DNA from: Bradyrhizobium septentrionale
GTDB taxonomy: Bacteria; Pseudomonadota; Alphaproteobacteria; Rhizobiales; Xanthobacteraceae
Length of the DNA stretch: 64,000 nt
NCBI RefSeq assembly: GCF_011516645.4
Contig: NZ_CP088285.1
Location: forward strand, 8,450,501-8,514,500
Direction of reading: 5' to 3'
Both the position numbers and the translations under genes were made by a program. Positions 1-8,816 of this stretch are shown here, one piece after another (positions within the stretch are counted from its first letter, which is position 1; every line of letters starts with the position of its first letter). Below the pieces are notes generated by a model. It saw only the letters and a list, made by a program, of their open reading frames with translations, ran no database searches and was not told where the DNA came from.

Positions 1-132
1 CGTCCACATCGTCCCGGCGGCGATGAAGACCGTGTCCGACCGGTCACATTGAACCCGGAACCAGAACTGGATTACAGACCGTTAAGGCGGCGTTCATGGC
101 GCCATACCTAAGGATTCGTCAGTGCGTTTGGA

Positions 133-1536
133 ATGCGGCCGAATTTGATGATTGCGAACGTCCTGGTGATTATCCGGAAGCGGTCGCGGACCGTGATCGG
201 CGCGGCGCTGCTCAGCTGCTGCTTCATGGCGCCGCAGGCCGTCCGCGCTGCGGATTGCCCGGGTAACCCCAACGCACTCGGCACCTCGCGAACCCTCGTC
301 GTCGATCCCATCGAGCATCCGCGGATCGGCACCATGCAGTATCCGGAGACGCTGCCGCTCGCCGATCACGAGGTGGTGCTGACCTTCGACGACGGGCCGC
401 TGCCGAAATACAGCAACCAGGTGCTGGCGATCCTCGCCAGCCAGTGCGTCAAGGCGACCTTCTTCACCATCGGCTCTCAGGCCCGTTTCAATCCGGAAGG
501 CGTGCGCAAGCTGATCGCGGCCGGCCATACCGTCGGCACGCACAGCCAGAACCATCCGTTGACGATGAACAAGATGCCGCTCGAAAAGGTGAAGCAGGAA
601 GTCGACGACGGCATCGCCTCGACCCTGGCCGCGCTCAACGGCGACAAGAGCAAGCTCGCGCCATTCTTCCGGATTCCCGGCCTGATGCGCGCCGAGATCC
701 CGGAAGCCTATCTGGCGTCGCAGGGCATCCAGGTGTGGAGCGCCGACTTCCCGGCCGACGACTGGCGCCACGTCTCGCCGCAGCGGGTCTATGATCTCGC
801 GATCCAGCGCATCGAGGCCAAGCACAAGGGCATCCTGCTGCTGCACGACATCCAGCCGCGTACGGTGGCGGCGCTGCCGCGAATCCTCAATACGCTGAAG
901 GAGCGCGGCTACCGCATCGTTCACGTCGTGCCCGCAACGGCGGACCGCCCGGCGACGCCGACCGAGCCGCAGCAATGGTTCATGCATCCGCCGACCGAGA
1001 CGGTCGCGATCACGCGCTGGTCGAAAATTCCGAACTTCGTCTTCACCGCGACGCGGACGCTGCCAGCGCCTGTGTTTGCCGACATGGATTGGCGCGACGC
1101 CGACATCCTCGATCACGCGCAGCGCAGCCGAATCGCTGGGCCGGTCCGCACGCTGTGGCCGCAGCCGCAGCTCGCGCAGCTGGCGGCGGTCTCGACCTTG
1201 CCGATTCCCGCGTCCGATGTGTTTCGCGTTCCCGAAGCGCTGGACCTGACCCTGCTCGCGACGCGATCGGCGGCCAGTCGCCGGATCGCGCAGCGTCCGA
1301 CAATAGCCCCGGGCGCTGTCGCACCGCGCGCGCAGGCGATCTCCGCGCGACAGGCCAGGCATCCGAAGCAGGCCGCGCATCAAGCGCCCGCTGCGGCTCA
1401 CGGCAGAGCCCACGCCGCACCCCGGCCTGTCGCGCAGCCCAATGAGAGCAACGCGTCTGTCCGAGTCGCCAATTTGAAGAAGCGCACCCCGCGTGCCGAG
1501 GCCTCGGCGGCGGCCAGCAAGCGCGTGCCCGATTAG
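133..1536 (+). CDS. Secreted NodB-type polysaccharide deacetylase
   Basis: A 467-aa protein with the NodB homology fold. Residues 84-89 read TFDDGP (catalytic base and metal-binding Asp), residues 137-141 carry the HSQNH metal-binding segment, and RIPG, ADFPADDW and LLHDIQ supply the later conserved motifs. Such enzymes remove N- or O-acetyl groups from chitin-like, peptidoglycan or exopolysaccharide chains, using a divalent metal. A basic N-terminus plus hydrophobic stretch (about residues 15-40) ending at AVRAAD suggests Sec export. The last ~180 residues are Ala/Arg/Pro-rich and low in complexity, probably a periplasmic or wall-associated tail. An alternative ATG lies at 148. Substrate not inferable. 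Confidence 0.88.
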   Translation: MRPNLMIANVLVIIRKRSRTVIGAALLSCCFMAPQAVRAADCPGNPNALGTSRTLVVDPIEHPRIGTMQYPETLPLADHEVVLTFDDGPLPKYSNQVLAILASQCVKATFFTIGSQARFNPEGVRKLIAAGHTVGTHSQNHPLTMNKMPLEKVKQEVDDGIASTLAALNGDKSKLAPFFRIPGLMRAEIPEAYLASQGIQVWSADFPADDWRHVSPQRVYDLAIQRIEAKHKGILLLHDIQPRTVAALPRILNTLKERGYRIVHVVPATADRPATPTEPQQWFMHPPTETVAITRWSKIPNFVFTATRTLPAPVFADMDWRDADILDHAQRSRIAGPVRTLWPQPQLAQLAAVSTLPIPASDVFRVPEALDLTLLATRSAASRRIAQRPTIAPGAVAPRAQAISARQARHPKQAAHQAPAAAHGRAHAAPRPVAQPNESNASVRVANLKKRTPRAEASAAASKRVPD

Positions 1537-1777
1537 AGCGTGATCCTGGCTCGGGACGTGGCTTGCCGCGAAGCCGGAGCAACCGCTCCTGCTTCGAAAA
1601 ATCCAGCGATTTCAAGGATCAGCTGAGGTGTGGTGCGCTCGGAGGTTCTACGATTCGACGAACAATATCAATGACTTAGACGCACCCACCGGGATTTATC
1701 GCACCATTGAATCATAACGGCAATTTTGAACGATGCACCCACCCTGTTTCGCAGACGGGGCACCCCAAGGAGACCAC

Positions 1778-2299
1778 ATGAACATCGTCCACCGCGCGCG
1801 GCAGTTCGCCCAGCGCGCCCACAAAGACCAGAAGCGGAAATGGACCGGCGAGCCCTACTTCGTGCACCTGCAGGAGGTCGCCCTGCTCTGCGCCCAGCAC
1901 GGGCTAAGCAAGAAGGCGATCGCGGCCGCCTATCTGCACGACACGATCGAGGACCAGCCCGTCACCTATGAGGATCTGGTCGGCGAGTTCGGCCGTGAGG
2001 TCGCCAGTATCGTATTCGACCTGACTGACGCGCCCGGCGGCCCCGGCACCCCGACCCGCAGGGAGCGTAAGCTGGCCGACCTGGCCCGCCTCGAGCGGGC
2101 CAGCTATGAGGCCCAATCCATCAAATGCGCCGATCTGATCAGCAACACCTCCAGCATCGTGCGCCACGACAAGGACTTCGCCCGGACGTACCTGCCGGAG
2201 AAGCGTGCGGTGCTGACGGTGTTGACCCGAGCTGACGCGGACCTCCGGGAGATGGCGTGGAAACGCCTCCGGGAAGCGGAGGCGCTGCTCGATGCGTAA
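1778..2299 (+). CDS. HD-domain phosphohydrolase, SpoT/RelA-like hydrolase fold
   Basis: A 173-aa protein of the HD_4 type, related to the (p)ppGpp hydrolase half of RelA/SpoT. An N-terminal helix precedes GEPYFVHLQEVA (first metal His), AAYLHDTIED (the HD pair plus the conserved E-D) and CADLISNTSSI (the later Asp). The start at 1778 is chosen because AAGGAG lies at 1767-1772; an in-frame ATG at 1733 lacks this. There is no synthetase, TGS or ACT domain, so it would be a small alarmone or nucleotide hydrolase, which are common in phages and islands. It overlaps the following gene by 8 bp, suggesting coupling to the nucleotidyltransferase. Substrate is inferred from family only. Confidence 0.8.
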   Translation: MNIVHRARQFAQRAHKDQKRKWTGEPYFVHLQEVALLCAQHGLSKKAIAAAYLHDTIEDQPVTYEDLVGEFGREVASIVFDLTDAPGGPGTPTRRERKLADLARLERASYEAQSIKCADLISNTSSIVRHDKDFARTYLPEKRAVLTVLTRADADLREMAWKRLREAEALLDA

Positions 2300-2519
2300 G
2301 CTCGTCACCATCAAGTTCGGCTCGCACCTGTACGGCACCACGACCCCCAGCTCGGACCTCGACTACAAGTCGGTGTTCGTGCCGGCGGCGGGTGCTGGCC
2401 CGTTTCCGACCACGGTGGCCTGTTTTGAAAAACGCAGTGGCCTGATTTCAAGACTGAAATTTGAATATTCGTTCCTTGTATGTTCTAGCCCGTCGGTAGT
2501 GGGTCAGTTTGAAAACTGA
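2292..2519 (+). pseudogene. 5' fragment of a predicted nucleotidyltransferase (RlaP-like)
   Basis: The first ~35 codons read KFGSHLYGT then SDLDYKSVFVP, the G-S and D-x-D signature of the minimal nucleotidyltransferase family (pol-beta fold, RlaP-like). Homology-like sequence stops near 2390-2400; the frame then runs into repeat-rich DNA containing two copies of a GTGGCCTG-type motif (2414 and 2434) and ends at 2519 within the transposon end. A complete family member is usually over 200 residues, so this is a truncated remnant. It overlaps the HD gene by 8 bp, consistent with a former two-gene operon. The rest of the gene was not found in the window. Confidence 0.65.
2495..2512. repeat. Left 18-bp terminal inverted repeat of the transposon
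   Basis: GGTAGTGGGTCAGTTTGA, exactly inverted at 9216-9233. The inner part overlaps a local dyad: GGGTCAGTTT, then GA, then AAACTGACCC at 2501-2522, a near-perfect hairpin not present at the right end. Confidence 0.8.
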
Positions 2520-2601
2520 CCCCGAAAAATTTCGCTTGGTTAATTGCGGAGATCGGGATGCGGACTCGCCCATATAGGAAACCTATAGCTAAAGTCGGCG
2601 C

Positions 2602-3204
2602 ATGGGATTGCCAGCAAGAATCGCTTTGGGGATCGCGCTTGCCTGCGTCAGCACGCTCGTCGCAAGAACGGCTTTCGAAATCTGCTACCGCTCTGGGTTC
2701 TATCCGGAAGTCTGGTTCGCAGACTTAACGATGGGCGTCCTCAGCAATCACTTGGCTTTTTGGCTGCTCCTTTGCGTCACGGCCTTTGCAGTATGGATCG
2801 CGTTGGAAATTGCTGCGCGCCGGTGGCTACGCGCGCCGGTCAATCCCATGTTGGTTGTCCCTCAAAAATCAGACGACAAATTCGGAATCCCGACGCTGAC
2901 GCAGTATTCGCCTCCAGTCCCGTCCGGGCTGTACACAAGGGAATGGGTTCTAGTCTACAACCCCTCAAATCCTAGGGGCCGCAAGAACCTCTCGTTCAAA
3001 GAGGACGGCACGATTGGCTATGGCCGAAATCATAACGAATGGCGATGGAGCTACGCTAACGATCATCTAGATATCTGGATGAAGGACAACCGCCTGCACA
3101 ATCGGTTCAAATACGATCCGCCGAGTGGTCGATTCCATTCCACGAATGATCTGGAAATGCATGGGCTGGTGAAGAACCAAGTTATTTATCAAGGAAAGGT
3201 CTAG
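2602..3204 (+). CDS. Two-TM hypothetical protein (transposon cargo)
   Basis: A 200-aa protein of unknown function. Two hydrophobic helices are visible (about residues 5-25 and 47-70), followed by a soluble ~130-residue domain rich in aromatic and polar residues (several W, Y and N; TIGYGRNHNEWRWSY). It resembles a membrane-anchored beta-rich domain, but no family is recognised. It is the first gene inside the left 18-bp inverted repeat and converges on the IS1-like transposase gene, with 4 bp of overlap at the 3' ends. Its base composition is lower in GC than the flanking host and phage genes, fitting acquired cargo. Confidence 0.6.
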   Translation: MGLPARIALGIALACVSTLVARTAFEICYRSGFYPEVWFADLTMGVLSNHLAFWLLLCVTAFAVWIALEIAARRWLRAPVNPMLVVPQKSDDKFGIPTLTQYSPPVPSGLYTREWVLVYNPSNPRGRKNLSFKEDGTIGYGRNHNEWRWSYANDHLDIWMKDNRLHNRFKYDPPSGRFHSTNDLEMHGLVKNQVIYQGKV

Positions 3205-4223
3205 TTCTTTTTTCCATTCTCAACGAGCCACGCGCGCGACTTGTCCTTGATCCATTCAAGCGCTTCATTCTCGCTTTGGAAACCAAAGACGCTATCCACT
3301 TCTCCGCCGCGCCACATGACGCTGACCGAGTGGCCCTTGCCGATGGCGTACTGACGGACGACGAACTGATACTCAGGCTTGAAGTTCGCCAGCTCCCACT
3401 GCTCCAACATCACAACCAGGTCTTCCATCTCCCAAAGCTTGTCAGTCACGCCAGCAGCCATTGCAGGCGTCACCTTGAGCGTCTGATGGATGCGAACGAA
3501 GTTGTAGTACATCGTATGCAGCGCAATCGCCGCAGCGTGGTTCTCGACTTTCTTTGAGAAGGCGTTCGTCAACCGCGTGAATCGGCGCATGTGCATCCGC
3601 ATGGTGAGGTTGCTGCGCTCAGCATAGGACGTGCTGATGTGCTTCCACTCCGGGTTGCCGCTCTTTGGCTCTTTGCGAGCGCCAATGCACTTAGCTGGGC
3701 TGTAACGGACTTCCGCCTCCGGGGCCGCGCCATACAGCTTGATTAGCATCGCGTAGTCCACCTCGCCGCCAAACGCAGCATCAACGGCTTGCAGGTAAGG
3801 CGCGTGCCCATCGCTCGTTAGCTGGACTCGGTTGGCGATCCTGCTTTCAAGATCATGGGTGAACGCCATAGCCGCGTCCAGATCGCGAGCGCCAAGCAGC
3901 CAGCTCACAATCAGCTTTGTGTCGGCATCGATGGCGGTCCACGTCCAAACGTCGCCAGCGCTCGCCGGAGCGGCCTTAGCGCCCTTCACGTTCGCAGCCT
4001 TGGCGTAAACGAACGACCAGATTTCATCCATCTGGACGCGCTTGCAGGTCAGGTTCCGCAGCATCTTGTCTTGATAGGCTGCGCAGGCGTGGCCAGCATC
4101 CACCAACAGCTTGGCAACCGTGTTCTTGCTGGCCCCGGTCAGACGCGTAATGGCGCGGATCGACTGCCCTTCGCAGAGGAGGTGCAGGATTTGGGCGCGC
4201 GCCCTTCGGTCCAGCTTGTTCAT
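3201..4223 (-). CDS. IS1-like family transposase
   Basis: A 340-aa transposase of the long IS1-like type widespread in rhizobia. The N-terminus holds a helix-turn-helix (about residues 18-38, QSIRAITRLTGASKNTVAKL), followed by the catalytic core beginning VQMDEIWSFV, then LTSDGH and a SYAERSNLTMRM segment with the C-terminal acidic residue, and the familiar NFVRIHQTLKVTPAMAAG. The start is placed at 4223 (MNKLDRR), the usual start of this family; a longer upstream frame exists. The C-terminal ~55 residues (after EQWELANF) exceed the usual length and may be an added domain. It probably mobilises the unit delimited by the 18-bp repeats. Confidence 0.85.
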   Translation of the reverse strand: MNKLDRRARAQILHLLCEGQSIRAITRLTGASKNTVAKLLVDAGHACAAYQDKMLRNLTCKRVQMDEIWSFVYAKAANVKGAKAAPASAGDVWTWTAIDADTKLIVSWLLGARDLDAAMAFTHDLESRIANRVQLTSDGHAPYLQAVDAAFGGEVDYAMLIKLYGAAPEAEVRYSPAKCIGARKEPKSGNPEWKHISTSYAERSNLTMRMHMRRFTRLTNAFSKKVENHAAAIALHTMYYNFVRIHQTLKVTPAMAAGVTDKLWEMEDLVVMLEQWELANFKPEYQFVVRQYAIGKGHSVSVMWRGGEVDSVFGFQSENEALEWIKDKSRAWLVENGKKN

Positions 4224-4459
4224 GGCCGGACTATATGACCCTTTATGCTTAGCGTCACGAAAGAAAGCCACTTTAGAAATCAATTCGAAAGTCGAGGGTC
4301 TTCTGGGCTGGACACCTCCCTGTTCCACGTACAACCTGCGGCAGTTTGAATCGCCCGGTTCAATTGCAATTAACATTTGTTGACTTATATGGCAACAATA
4401 GAGGATGATCTAAAAGCGGCTGGACTGGAGCTTTTTGATCTCCCCGATTGGGAGACTAG

Positions 4460-5903
4460 GAGCCCGTCCAGATATGTTTTCGTGACGGGCATTTGTTGTA
4501 GAGTAGCAGGCTCAGGCTGCGTTTGCGAGGTTGAACAGCTTGAGGAGGTTATGGACGGTGCAGATCATTGTCCACTCGGCGCGCACTTTCTCGATGCCCC
4601 GCAACAGGAACTGGCGGAAGCCTCTTGCCTGTTTGATCTGCCCGAACACCGGCTCCACTACTTGCTTTCGCAATCGGTAGGGTGTTTCGAAGCCGCCATC
4701 GTCGATCTTCTTTCGCATGGCCTGTGTCAGCGGGCCGCCGACTTTTCCGTTCGCTACTGTCGGGTGTTTGGCGCGTCCGGGCGCGACATAGCCATCGATG
4801 CTGCGTGTGTCGAGCGCTTCGAGATTGGCTTCGCTGCAGTAGCCGGAATCCGCTGAGGCCTGCCGCGGCTTGCGGCCAAGATTGCTCTCGATGGCCTCGA
4901 TCAGGGGCACCAACTGGCCCTGATCGCTGCCGTGCTGGGTCAGTTCTTGCGCGACAATGATCTGGGCATGTGCATCGACGGCCGCCTGGGCATTATAGGC
5001 CTGAACGAAGCCATCCTTCGACTTCATGATGCGGCTTTCCGGATCGGTGAAGTTGCGTTGCGCCTTGGGATTGGGTTCCTCCGATGGCAGCGCCGCCGGT
5101 TTGCCCGGCTTCTTGCGGCCTTCGGCCTGGCGCTGCTGTTCCTTTTCGGCCTCGATGCGGCGCTCTTCCTCCGCCGCCAGTTTGGCGTCCGCTTCCAGCG
5201 CCGCCATCGCTTGCTGGATCTTCGCCAGCCGTTTCTGCTTGTCGACGGTCCAGTCCGGCAGTTCGTCGCTGTTGCCGAAAGTCTCATCCTCCGAGGCATC
5301 CGCCGCCTCGGCGGCCGCCAGCATGCGAGCGACCTCGGCCTTCAATTCCGCCTCGCGCTTCTTCATGCGCTCATAACTCATCGCCTTGTGTTTCGACGCG
5401 TTCGCCTTGATCTTCGTACCATCCAGCGCGACATGACCGAGCTTGACCAGCCCGGCCGTCTCGCACAACTTCAGAACCTGCACGAATAGCGCGCCGAGCG
5501 CCTTCAAATGTCGCTTGCGAAAGTCGCTGATCGTCCGAAAATCCGGCGCATCCAGCGCCACGATCATCACAAAATCGTTCCGCTCCCGGCAGGCCTTGGC
5601 AATCCGACGCGACGAATACAGCCCACTCGCATAGCTATGCAGCAGCAGCGCCACCATCATCCGCGGATCAAACGGCGGCTGCCCAAGCCCGCTCACATAG
5701 CTGCCCATGATCTCCCTGAGATCGAGGCTCTCCCGCACCAGATCAACCATAAACCGCGAGACATGGCCTTTCGGCACGAAGTCCTGCACATTCGGCGGCA
5801 GAAGCAGCGTCTGATCGATGTTCCAAGGCCGAAAATACTTGCTCATCGCCCAATGTTGAATCAGACCCGACCAGATTTGAACAGCGACTATCCAGACAAG
5901 CTC
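4460..5903 (-). mobile_element. IS1182-family insertion sequence
   Basis: Element of 1444 bp between CTAG at 4456-4459 and CTAG at 5904-5907. Its ends match imperfectly (left GAGCCCGTCCAGATA; right, reversed, GAGCTTGTCTGGATA). The right CTAG is also the left target copy of the adjoining IS1380 element, so the two elements abut with no spare DNA. Confidence 0.75.
4512..5846 (-). CDS. IS1182-family transposase
   Basis: A 444-aa DDE transposase. The N-terminal domain begins MSKYFRPWNIDQTLLLPPNV and includes LLLHSYASGLYSSRRIAKAC; the catalytic segments are HVALDGTKIKANAS (first Asp), a long charged helical insertion of about 100 residues, KDGFVQAYNAQAAVD, ASADSGYCSE (second Asp) and VVEPVFGQIKQARGFRQFLLRG (Glu). 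This arrangement is characteristic of IS1182. It appears intact and is read toward the left, opposite to the gene it interrupts. Confidence 0.9.
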   Translation of the reverse strand: MSKYFRPWNIDQTLLLPPNVQDFVPKGHVSRFMVDLVRESLDLREIMGSYVSGLGQPPFDPRMMVALLLHSYASGLYSSRRIAKACRERNDFVMIVALDAPDFRTISDFRKRHLKALGALFVQVLKLCETAGLVKLGHVALDGTKIKANASKHKAMSYERMKKREAELKAEVARMLAAAEAADASEDETFGNSDELPDWTVDKQKRLAKIQQAMAALEADAKLAAEEERRIEAEKEQQRQAEGRKKPGKPAALPSEEPNPKAQRNFTDPESRIMKSKDGFVQAYNAQAAVDAHAQIIVAQELTQHGSDQGQLVPLIEAIESNLGRKPRQASADSGYCSEANLEALDTRSIDGYVAPGRAKHPTVANGKVGGPLTQAMRKKIDDGGFETPYRLRKQVVEPVFGQIKQARGFRQFLLRGIEKVRAEWTMICTVHNLLKLFNLANAA

Positions 5904-5907
5904 CTAG

Positions 5908-7539
5908 CCCGTCTTATTCGTCAGAGTGCGCCTGAGAGGCTGGCGAGCGTGGTGTAAAGCGCTGATGCGGCGTAGGATTCGGTTGCGAAGCCAACCCCAT
6001 CACCTCAACCGCGAACGCCACGCCCGCCATGACCGACGATACGATTCTGCCCTTCTCGTTTCCAGCCGTTCACGCCAAGAAAGTCACAGCTGCCTTCGAT
6101 GGCGGTCGGCTGACCTCGAACGGGGGCGTGATGCTTCTGGCGATGGCCGAGCGGCGTCTCGGCTTGGCCGACAATTTGGCCCGGGTGTTCCCGGATCGGC
6201 GCGATCCGACGCGGGTCGTGCACAGCCTTGTCGATATGTTCCGCGCGCGCATGTTCGCGATCTGCTGCGGCTACGAGGACGCCGACGACCTCGATCATCT
6301 GCGGTCCGATCCCGCATTCAAGCTGGCCTGCGGACGGCTGCCGGACACGGGTCGCGATCTGTGTTCCCAACCGACGCTGTCGCGGCTGGAGAATGCTCCG
6401 CGCCTGCGCGACGTGATCCGACTGACCTACACTTTGGTCGACGCATGGATGGATAGCTACCCGCGCGAGCCGGCATCCGTCACGCTCGACATCGATGATA
6501 CCTGCGATGTCGTCCACGGCCATCAGCAGCTCTCGCTGTTCAACGCTCATTATGACGAACGCTGCTTCCTGCCGATCCACGTCTACGACACGGAGAAGAG
6601 CCGGCCCGTGGCGGTCGTGTTGCGGCCCGGCAAGACGCCGGGCGGCGTCGAGGTGCGTGCCCATCTGCGCCGCCTGATCCGGCATATCCGGACGCGGTGG
6701 CACAACACGCGAATTACGTTCCGTGGCGACGGGCACTATGCCCGGCCGGAGGCCATGGCGTGGTGCGAGACCAACGGCATCGACTACATCTTCGGTCTGT
6801 CCGGCACCAAGCCGCTCGCCAGAAAACTCGACGAGGCCGCCGACGACATCCGCACGCGACGCGCCATCGAGAACCTGCCGGTTCTGCGTGGCTATACCGA
6901 GACGCGCCACAAGGCCAAGTCCTGGGATCGCGAACGGCGTACCGTCGCCCGTATTGAGGCGACGATGCTCGGCCTCGACATCCGTTTCGTCGTCACCAGC
7001 CTCGATGTCGGCTCGGCCGAGTGGATCTACGACAGCCTGTATTGCGCGCGCGGCCAAGCCGAGAATCTGATCAAGCTGCATAAGACACAGCTCGCCTCCG
7101 ATCGCACCAGCTGCCGTTCGGCGCTCGCCAATCAAGTCCGCCTCGTTCTCCACACCGCCGCTTATTGGCTGATGCTGACCGTGCGCGACGCGATTCCCAA
7201 AGCCCGGGAATTGGCCACAGCCGAGTTCGCGACGCTGCGTCTTCGTCTCTTGAAACTCGCTGCCCGTGTCGTCGAGACCACGAGCCGCATTCGCCTTGCG
7301 TTTGCCGCGGCATGTCCCGAAGCCGACCTGATCCGCGGCTTGCCAGGCGCGCTGCTGCCGCTCGGTCCTTGACCGGCGGGGCATCCGCCCCCCGTTCGCC
7401 CAACCTACACCTCAAGCGCGTTGCAAAGTACGGGTCGGTCAGGCGGTGAAAAGCCGAAGGCAATCCCGCGCGCCTCGTCAGAGCAGATGTGCGGCCACAT
7501 CAAGCGGACTAAAAAACGCACTCTCACGAATAGGACGGG
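5908..7539 (+). mobile_element. IS1380-family insertion sequence, copy 1 (intact)
   Basis: A 1632-bp element between CTAG at 5904-5907 and CTAG at 7540-7543. Terminal repeats of about 22 bp: left CCCGTCTTATTCGTCAGAGT, right (reversed) CCCGTCCTATTCGTGAGAGT. It is nearly identical to the inverted copy at 9235-10858, and a third solo end lies at 13626-13720. Confidence 0.85.
6029..7372 (+). CDS. IS1380-family transposase (copy 1)
   Basis: A 447-aa transposase. Characteristic segments are LTSNGGVMLLA, the first catalytic Asp in VTLDIDDTCDVVHGHQQLSL, RGDGHYARPEAMAWCETN (second Asp), and the Y-R-GQAEN-like block YCARGQAENLIKLHKTQLAS with the catalytic Glu, followed by VLHTAAYWLM. Full length for the family and uninterrupted, so this copy is the likely active source for the damaged copy 2. 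The start codon lies 121 bp inside the left end. Confidence 0.92.
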   Translation: MTDDTILPFSFPAVHAKKVTAAFDGGRLTSNGGVMLLAMAERRLGLADNLARVFPDRRDPTRVVHSLVDMFRARMFAICCGYEDADDLDHLRSDPAFKLACGRLPDTGRDLCSQPTLSRLENAPRLRDVIRLTYTLVDAWMDSYPREPASVTLDIDDTCDVVHGHQQLSLFNAHYDERCFLPIHVYDTEKSRPVAVVLRPGKTPGGVEVRAHLRRLIRHIRTRWHNTRITFRGDGHYARPEAMAWCETNGIDYIFGLSGTKPLARKLDEAADDIRTRRAIENLPVLRGYTETRHKAKSWDRERRTVARIEATMLGLDIRFVVTSLDVGSAEWIYDSLYCARGQAENLIKLHKTQLASDRTSCRSALANQVRLVLHTAAYWLMLTVRDAIPKARELATAEFATLRLRLLKLAARVVETTSRIRLAFAAACPEADLIRGLPGALLPLGP

Positions 7540-7977
7540 CTAGATTGCCCATCCGACAGCTGTGGATCGCGCCATCGTTTTGGGAGTGGTTTGATGCGGA
7601 GGAGGCCCTGCACGACCTCAAGCGCAAGAGTGGCGGCAAAACTTTAGGTGAGCACATCATCCAAATGTTTTGCGATCTGAGGTGCTCAGAGCGGCCAGGT
7701 GCTGGCGACGTCCGCAAGATGATGCCGACAAAAAAACACGTCTGGAAACTGCACCCCCCAAAGTCGCGGCTCTACGGATGGGCTGTCCGCGAAGAATGTC
7801 TAGCAATTATCTATGGAGCGACAGAGAGTGCCACGAAAGACAAGAGCGACGGAAACATAAGCAACAAAAAGAGAGATGAAGTTATTGGCTTCATCAAAGC
7901 AAGCAAGCTAACAAAGCACATATTTATGGGAGACTACCTTGCCCTCTTCCCGCCCAAAGCCAAACCCTCGACGTAAA

Positions 7978-8331
7978 ATGTTCCTCAAGCTGGCCGGAAT
8001 GATCGAAAGCCAACTTCGGGATGCATACGCGCGTAGACATGAGGCAGGCAGGCTCACTCAGTCCGGTATAGCAAGAGAATTGGGCGTGAACCGTTCGGCA
8101 ATACATAATCGCCTGAGCGGCACAACAAACATGACCATTGAAACCATCGCCGATATGGTTTGGGCGCTTGGTCACGACATCGATGTCAAAATAGTCGATC
8201 CGGAATTGAAGGCGGACGCGAATTACTTTCTAGAGGAAGAGTGCGAGGAGCTTGTTGACCCTCCAGCGTTCGAAACTGCGCGCGATCCAGTTAATGACAA
8301 CGGGCGCCCCATAATTGAATACGCCTTATGA
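7978..8331 (+). CDS. HTH (XRE-like) antitoxin/regulator
   Basis: A 117-aa protein with an HTH at about residues 30-70 (LTQSGIARELGVNRSAIHNR, then IETIADMVWALG), as in HigA-type antitoxins and Cro/CI-like regulators. The start is placed at 7978, two bases after the TAA of the interrupted toxin-like gene; a longer frame from 7939 would overlap that gene. The acidic C-terminus (FLEEECEELVDP) is typical of a toxin-neutralising tail. ATGA overlap with the next gene indicates one transcript. Whether expressed now that the upstream gene carries two IS elements is unclear. Confidence 0.72.
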   Translation: MFLKLAGMIESQLRDAYARRHEAGRLTQSGIARELGVNRSAIHNRLSGTTNMTIETIADMVWALGHDIDVKIVDPELKADANYFLEEECEELVDPPAFETARDPVNDNGRPIIEYAL

Positions 8332-8816
8332 TTGCCCCGGTTTGCTTTGCTCTTTTTTGTGAGGACATAAGGCGAGAAGGCAATGGCCGTGACACCATAA
8401 TTGGGGTGATGCCAGCCGCAATTCGCGTCTCTAAGTTTCCGGGAGCGCTCCGCAGGTTCTCGGTCTATTACCGAATAAGACTGCCGCTTGACCACGATCC
8501 AAGCGAGCGCATCTTCATCAACCTAGACGCTGACGGCGTGAGCGACGTGCAAATTGTGGATGAAGATGGGCTTTCGGCGGAGAGCTTAGAGCGTCTCATT
8601 GCGAGGACCAAAAGGCAGAAGGCGCCACATGTTGAAATCAACGCAAGGCTACGCCTTGATGATTTTCCCCTGATTGGTGCCGGTCAGATTCGAGCGGTTG
8701 CAATCGTCGGAGAGCAAAAGCTGGTGGGTGGCTTCATCAATGTCGAGCTTAGGGACGACGCCACCGCTTCGCAGCAGCCTTCCGAGCAATCTCGGTGCGA
8801 CGCTCGGGACTCATAG
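8328..8816 (+). CDS. DUF6941-like hypothetical protein
   Basis: A 162-aa protein whose N-terminus (CFALFCEDIRREGNGRDTIIGV) and beta-rich body look like the DUF6941 family, of unknown role. It overlaps the HTH gene by 4 bp (ATGA), so it is translated with it. The last ~20 residues (after FINVELRDD) are read through DNA that also encodes the 3' end of the opposite-strand gene at 8749, suggesting its natural C-terminus may have been extended. Family call is moderate; function unknown. Confidence 0.6.
   Translation: MIAPVCFALFCEDIRREGNGRDTIIGVMPAAIRVSKFPGALRRFSVYYRIRLPLDHDPSERIFINLDADGVSDVQIVDEDGLSAESLERLIARTKRQKAPHVEINARLRLDDFPLIGAGQIRAVAIVGEQKLVGGFINVELRDDATASQQPSEQSRCDARDS

Larger units (their letters stand above)
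4389..7976 (+). pseudogene. RelE/HigB-like toxin gene interrupted by two insertion sequences
   Basis: Exon-like halves at 4389-4457 (MATIEDDLKAAGLELFDLPDWE) and 7542-7976 rejoin in frame across one CTAG: ...GAG ACT AGA TTG CCC..., giving a 167-aa protein. The restored protein contains VWKLHPPKSRLYGWAV and CLAIIYGATE, then a helical tail, a pattern like HigB/Gp49 or RelE-fold mRNA interferases. It sits immediately upstream (1 bp) of an HTH gene, the usual HigB-HigA order. Disruption is by the IS1182-type element and IS1380 copy 1. The toxin assignment is inference; the split gene is directly visible. Confidence 0.65.

Noticed and set aside
94..1413. Long open frame on the strand opposite the polysaccharide deacetylase
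   Set aside because: Arg-rich low-information product typical of antisense frames in high-GC DNA; the plus strand carries clear NodB motifs.
4377..4856. Plus-strand frame starting MLTYMATIEDD
   Set aside because: Only the first ~25 codons are real (5' part of the interrupted toxin-like gene); the rest is antisense to the IS1182 transposase.
7446..7976. Independent 176-codon gene starting upstream of the IS1380 right end
   Set aside because: The first 33 codons are IS1380 terminal sequence; the true gene begins at 4389 and is interrupted.
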